Assembly: GCF_905147365.1 (NCBI RefSeq)
Contig: NC_056425.1
Location: 11,187,001-11,251,000, forward strand
Direction: 5' to 3'
Length of the DNA: 64,000 bases
Origin: Aricia agestis
Lineage: Eukaryota > Arthropoda > Insecta > Lepidoptera > Lycaenidae
Made by a program: the position numbers and the translations under genes. The notes under the pieces were generated by a model. That model had not been told where the DNA came from. It saw nothing but the letters and a program-made list of their open reading frames with translations, and did not search any database. The number at the start of each line of letters is the position of its first letter. The stretch's first letter is position 1. Below, piece after piece: positions 59,739 to 64,000 of this stretch.

Positions 59739-60709
59739 TGCTTTCACGCCAAAACTACTGAACCGATTGCAATGAAATTTTGTATACAGTTATTCTAGAT
59801 TCTGAGAAAGGACATAGGCTACATTTTGATGTGGGAAAATATCTTATTTCCATGAAAATTTCGATGAAAATGAATTCGCATTGCGCGTGGCCAGCGCTCA
59901 TCCCGGGGGTCCTGGGTTCGAGTCCCGCAGGCGGAACAAAAAGTTTTCAATTTTCCTGGGTCTTGGATGTGTATTAAAATAAAATTTCAAAAATCTTAAA
60001 CATATTTTATGTACTTATAATATTATAAAAAATCCAGAAATATATCAATGGAATGTACATTTTAGTTCTAATACGATTCAACAGATGGCGTTTTATTTTT
60101 TACTTTATTGTAACATAGAACTAATCATACTTATTAGTTAGTATGTTTTTGTTTATAGTTTTTTATACGTTAGAATATGATGTTTAATAATATTATAATC
60201 CATACAAATATTATAAATGCGAAAGTATATCTGTCTGTCTGTCTGTCTGTCTTGCTTTCACGCCAAAACTACTGAACCGATTGCAACGAAATTTTGTACA
60301 CAGTTATTCTAGAGTCTGAGAAAGGACATAGGCTACATTTTGATGTGGGAAAATATCTTATTTCCATGAAAATTTCGATGAAAATGAATTCGCATTGCGC
60401 GTGGCCAGCGCTCATCCCGGGGGTCCTGGGTTCGAGTCCCGCAGGCGGAACAAAAAGTTTTCAATTTTCCTGGGTCTTGGATGTGTATTAAAATAAAATT
60501 TCAAAAATCTTAAACATATTTTATGTATAAAATTATAAAAAATCCAGAAATATATCAATGGAATGTACGTTTTAGTTCTAATACGATTCAACAGATGGCG
60601 TTTTATTTTTTACTTTATTGTAACATAGAACTAATCATACTTATTAATTAGTATGTTTTTGTTTATAGTTTTTAATACGTTAGAATATGATGTTTAATAA
60701 TATTATATA
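59664..60709 (+). repeat. Tandem duplication of a 0.5-kb LEP1/SINE-like unit
   Basis: 59664-60197 and 60198-60709 are nearly identical head-to-tail copies. Each starts CATACTAATATTATAAATGC (the second with one change) and then (CTGT)n; the copies differ mainly in CTGT number. Each holds a tRNA-like stretch (TGGCCAGCGCTCATCCC then GGGTTCGAGTCCCGC) and the SINE-like tail CCTGGGTCTTGGATGTGTAT. Confidence 0.88.
59697..59738. repeat. (CTGT)n microsatellite
   Basis: About ten CTGT units at the head of the first 0.5-kb copy; the second copy has about five (60231-60251). Confidence 0.9.
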
Positions 60710-60713
60710 TATA

Positions 60714-60948
60714 CTAGCTGTTGCCCGCGACTTCGTCCGAGTGGACTTTAGTTTATAGCGCGCGGTGTCAACAAAATTTGTGTCAAATTTAAAAACTTTT
60801 TAAAACCCTGGTAAGTGATACCCCTCTTAGGGCCGCGCTACACCGGAATGGCAGCGCTGAAAGTGCTCGCCTCGCCGCTGCCATTCCGGTGTAGCGCGGC
60901 CCTTAATTAATCAAAATACCCAAAAACAGCTGTGCAGTGTGCACATAA
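60714..60948 (-). mobile_element. Inverted LEP1-like Helitron 3' part with an inserted palindrome
   Basis: It starts with the inverse of CAGCTAG (T outside at 60713) and matches the inverse of 61440-61667 (GACTTCGTCCG, GTTTATAGCGCGCGGTGTCA, AAAACCCTGGTA). The match is broken by the palindrome 60829-60903, absent from the other copy. Confidence 0.75.
60829..60903. mobile_element. Palindromic insert with 26-bp arms
   Basis: AGGGCCGCGCTACACCGGAA (continuing TGGCAGCG) is inverted exactly at 60877-60903, around a loop of about 20 bases. Absence from the related copy shows that it is an insertion. Confidence 0.85.
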
Positions 60949-61667
60949 TCTATACTAATATTATAAATGCGAAAGTATTTGTCTGTCAGTCTCGCTTTCA
61001 CGCCAAACGCCAAAACTACCGAACCGATTGTAATGAAATTTTGTATACAGATAGTCCAAGGCCTGAGAAAGGACATAGGCTACTTTTTTACTGGAAAAAA
61101 GGGTTGTAAGGGTCGTAAATTTGTTCAAAAAATTCATAATAGATGGCGCCGTGCGTCTTCTACATCGCGCTGACGCTTGCTCAAAAGTCTTTCTATAAGA
61201 GGTGGTATCATCTTACATTTAAGTCTCGATTTTTTTCGATTGTTATATCTATTCTACGGTATTAAATAACTCAATACTTTATTAATATTTAAACATACAT
61301 ACAATAAGTTAATGATCGAATTAGTATCACGTTAGCTGTTTCGTTTTTCATATGAATGAAAGAGAAGACAGGACATTTTAACAAGCTGTTAACACTAACA
61401 GACGTTGGTGAAATTGGGGCTAAACCTATCAATGATAAATAGTTTATGGGTAAAGTTGTGTAATTGGGGGGCTAAATATGCTTTGAAATTTGGCATAAAA
61501 TATAAAGTTTAATATAAAAAATAAAGTACTTATTGTATGCACACTACACAGCTGTATTGATTTAAGGGGTACCAGGGTTTTTTTATAAAAGCTTTTGACA
61601 CCAATTTTGTTGACATCGCGCGCTATAAACTGAAGTCCACGCGGACGAAGTCGCGGGCAACAGCTAG
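60949..61667 (+). mobile_element. LEP1-like non-autonomous Helitron
   Basis: It begins TCTATACTAATATTATAAAT after an A and ends CAACAGCTAG before a T, with the hairpin CGCGGACGAAGTCGCG about ten bases before CTAG. 5' TC, 3' CTRR, a subterminal hairpin and insertion between A and T are the known marks of Helitrons. At 719 bp there is no Rep/Helicase frame. Confidence 0.8.
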
Positions 61668-62177
61668 TTTATGAATATATGAGTACCGTAATAAAAAATC
61701 TCGTGATCCAAGGGGCACGAGGCCCCTTAGACCGGAGGCCGTAGGGCGTAGGCGGTCGCCCACACCTTACGCCTCGGCCGCCTCTGACAATAATTATAAA
61801 TGCGAAAGTGCGTATGTATGTCTGTTACCTCTTCACGCTTAAACCACTAAACTATTTTGGATGAATTTTCGTATGGAGATATTTTGAGTCCCGGGAAAGG
61901 ATATAGGACACTTTGTACGGTTCCCGCCGCAGACATACGATGAGATCTTAGAGTCACTCAGGAAAGGTAGCAGCCTTCTTATTAATCATTGTGATTTTGT
62001 GCTAAAAATACTAAGTATAAATAATATGACGTCATAGCATATTTCGCGCTAAGAACTGAGAACTGTCATTTTAATAGCCCGTATCAACAATAAAAAGTAT
62101 AACAAGATATAAAAACAAACTAAAGCGTTTATTTACATTCCATTATCATACAGTGTTTTTCACCGATATCTGTGGCA
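61668..62177. other. Spacer with repeat fragments and probable 5' region of the second thiolase
   Basis: 61730-61790 holds a GC-rich repeat (CCGGAGGCCGTAGGGCGTAG ... CTCGGCCGCCTCTG). 61790-61925 holds a LEP1-like 5' fragment (AATTATAAATGCGAAAGTGC, GAGTCCCGGGAAAGGATATA). The promoter and 5' UTR of the gene starting at 62178 should lie after about 62000. Confidence 0.5.
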
Positions 62178-64000
62178 ATGAGCTCTAGCAAAGGTACATA
62201 TCTTACATAATATTTTAGCATGTAAATTAATGTAATTAAATAGGTATGTTAAATTATGGGAAGTTTATTAAAATTCAGTCATTACGAATAATAATTTAAA
62301 AATACGATACAAATAGCGTAGGTTATAATAATTAGTGGAAATTAACTTTTTAAACATATCAATAAAAATTGACATCGTGCAAAGTAACAATAATTACAGT
62401 TAGTTAAGTAATTACTTATTAAAAAATAGACAGTAGGCATGATTTACATTTTACAGAAAGAAAACCATTAAATGTAACCTAAAACCAATTTACTAATAAA
62501 TTAATCACCCAGTCACAATGTAATAGAATTTATTTGGTGAACCGTCATTGCTATTTCTTTTGGTCTGTAAAAAACATGCAAAGTACACGGTAAGTAGGTA
62601 TGTTGGCTCGAAGGACCATCAATTAAAGCAGTAGCTATGTACGACTACGATCTCAACATCTTTCGGGAATTTCTTTTACATACTTTAGAAGGCAATAATA
62701 GTTGCTGAGGCGTTAGTAACGCTGTTTTACTCTTAGCTTTTGGTTTTTAAAAATTAGTCTTTTTGTTTATTTATAGGTACCTATTTGAATATTTAGGCCC
62801 AGGAAGTTTTTAGATGAAGATAGAAGCAAGACGTATTTAACTATACAAATTCTATAAAAGGATCCGGCTCGACCGGATAAATACCACGTTCTCACAGAAA
62901 ACCGGAGGGAAACAGCGTTTGCGCTATGTTTCGCCGAGTGAGTGAGTTTACCGGAGGCCCAATCCCCTACCCTATTCCCTTTCCTACCCTCCCCTATTCC
63001 CTTCCCTTCCCTACCCTCCCCTATTACCCTATTCCCTCTTAAAAGGCCGGCAACGCTCATGCAGCTCTTCTGATGCTGCGAGTGTCCATGGGCGACGGAA
63101 GTTGCTTTCCATCAGGTGACCCGTTTGCTCGTTTGCCCCCTTATTTCATAAAAATAAAAAAAATAAAACTTAAATTATTTTATTTGCAGGAATATTCATA
63201 GTAGGCGCCAAAAGGACGCCATTTTGCAAATATGGCGGCTTCCTAAAACAACTGACGTCGTCGCAAATTTTCGCCACCGCGGCAAAGGATGCTCTGCAGT
63301 CTGCTAACTTAGATGCAAGCTCCGTCGATTGCACGATTATAGGAAATGTTCATTATGTAAGTTATTTTCAGGTTAAAAAATAAACGTAGCTTCTAAAATG
63401 TTAATTTAAATTTCCAACTACCCTCTTACTAATTAAAACATTAACTTGTTGTGAAGTGTGAACACAGACTTACTAGTAAGGAGGTTTTGTTTCAGCTAAG
63501 CCAATGCGATGGTGGCAAAACTCCGAGGTACTGTGGGATATACTCCGGCGTGCCTATCGATAGACCAGCTCTGGGAGTCAGTAATACGTGTGGTTCTGGT
63601 CTGCAGTCGATCATCAGTGCTGCGAAGGTATAGAATATTTCTTATGCCGGCTCTCGACATAGGCGAACGCGTTGGCCAACGCGTCTGCAGACGCGTTGGC
63701 CCAATGTGTAGAACGGGCGTTCGCGCGTTGGCCAACGTCTAAATACCTACGGCCAACGCGCGAACGCCCGTTCTACACATTGGGCCAACGCGTCTGCAGA
63801 CGCGTTGGCCAACGCGTTCGCCTATGTCGAGAGCCGCCATTAGTAAGGTTAATACGTGGGAACCGTACGCAATAAAATCCATTCCTATCTCTTTTCCTGG
63901 GACACAAAGTACCAAAATTTTTACTAAACTGGTTCAGCGGTTTAAGCTTATAAGTGTTACAGATAGACATACAAACTATTTAATTCTTTGTGTTAACTTT
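62178..64000 (+). CDS. Second ACAA2-like thiolase (paralogue, 5' part only)
   Basis: Three exons are visible: 62178-62193, 63190-63356 and 63496-63627; the rest lies beyond the window. Phases match ACAA2, and exons 2 and 3 have exactly the same lengths (167 and 132 bases). The encoded 105 residues begin MSSSKGIFIVGAKRTPFCK and include the nucleophile Cys93 in SNTCGSGLQS. Identity to the neighbour is clear (GIFIVGAKRTPF, RPALGVSNTCGSG against KPALGVNRLCGSG) but many positions differ, so this is an old tandem duplicate. A SINE-like element ends about 35 bases before the exon 2 acceptor, and a long palindrome follows exon 3. Activity cannot be judged without the His and second Cys exons. Confidence 0.9.
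62862..63155 (+). mobile_element. SINE-like repeat (CATCAGGTGACCCGTTTGCTCG family), copy 5, 5'-truncated
   Basis: It lacks the first 20-25 bases of the head; it has CGGCTCGACCGG, the pyrimidine middle and the full tail with an AT-rich end. It occupies intron 1 of the second thiolase, just before exon 2. Confidence 0.78.
63648..63836. mobile_element. 189-bp near-perfect palindrome (GC-rich MITE)
   Basis: The arms of about 85 bases start CGGCTCTCGACATAGGCGAA and are almost exact inverted copies around a short centre (AACGTCTAAATACCTAC). Each arm itself contains the palindromes AACGCGTCTGCAGACGCGTT and CGTTGGCCAACG, so the structure is nested. It begins about 20 bases after exon 3 of the second thiolase. 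Confidence 0.9.
63837..64000. repeat. LEP1-like repeat fragment at window edge
   Basis: AATACGTGGGAACCGTACGC and TCTTTTCCTGGGACACAAAG, then GGTTCAGCGGTTTAAGCT, resemble the inverse of Helitron-like body sequence (compare CCCGGGAAAGGA and ACGGTTCCCGC near 61890-61925). Confidence 0.5.

Noticed and set aside
59880..59940. A tRNA gene
   Set aside because: Only the B-box (GGTTCGAGTCC) and a weak A-box-like word fit; there is no complete cloverleaf, and the same sequence recurs in a repeat, so it is a SINE-type relic.
59780..60491. Two identical 65-codon frames as a duplicated small gene
   Set aside because: They are the two copies of a tandem transposon-like duplication; the frame crosses a tRNA-like segment and repeat tail.

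Overview
The window looks like nuclear DNA from an insect, most likely a moth or butterfly. It holds split eukaryotic genes with GT-AG introns, AT-rich spacers, and a dense load of short non-autonomous transposons. Several repeat families resemble ones known from Lepidoptera: LEP1-like Helitron fragments ending CTAG|T, tRNA-headed SINEs, and a family with the tail CATCAGGTGACCCGTTTGCTCG. No organism was given, so this placement is inference.

Layout. 1-3780 is repeat-rich intergenic DNA containing a 669-bp Transib-like element with perfect 5-bp target duplications. 3781-8521 (minus) is CNOT11, a CCR4-NOT subunit, in ten exons. 8522-11287 is intergenic with two adjacent MITEs. 11288-36974 (plus) is a complete Nedd4-type HECT ubiquitin ligase in 20 exons (1023 residues; C2, three WW, HECT); its introns carry a piggyBac relic and many MITEs. 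36975-41517 is its 3' flank. 41518-43246 (minus) is a very compact block of three intronless reading frames, METTL23, SLIRP and ACBD6, separated by 3 and 4 bases and probably made as one polycistronic transcript. 43247-49339 is repeat-rich and holds a 1.49-kb TIR element with internal motif repeats. 49340-58397 (plus) is an ACAA2-type 3-ketoacyl-CoA thiolase (396 residues, 8 exons); its first intron holds a complete miniature LTR element (TRIM) nested in a palindromic MITE. 58398-62177 is a Helitron and SINE-like repeat field. From 62178 a second, diverged thiolase copy begins and runs off the window.

Functionally the genes are housekeeping: mRNA deadenylation (CNOT11), ubiquitin ligation (Nedd4), mitochondrial RNA handling (SLIRP), acyl-CoA binding (ACBD6), protein methylation (METTL23) and fatty-acid beta-oxidation (the thiolases). 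I see no sign that they form one pathway. The most interesting points are the three-gene compact block, the tandem thiolase duplication that keeps exon sizes, and several mobile elements whose termini and target duplications can be read directly. All exon limits were set by eye from splice signals, reading frame and family similarity.
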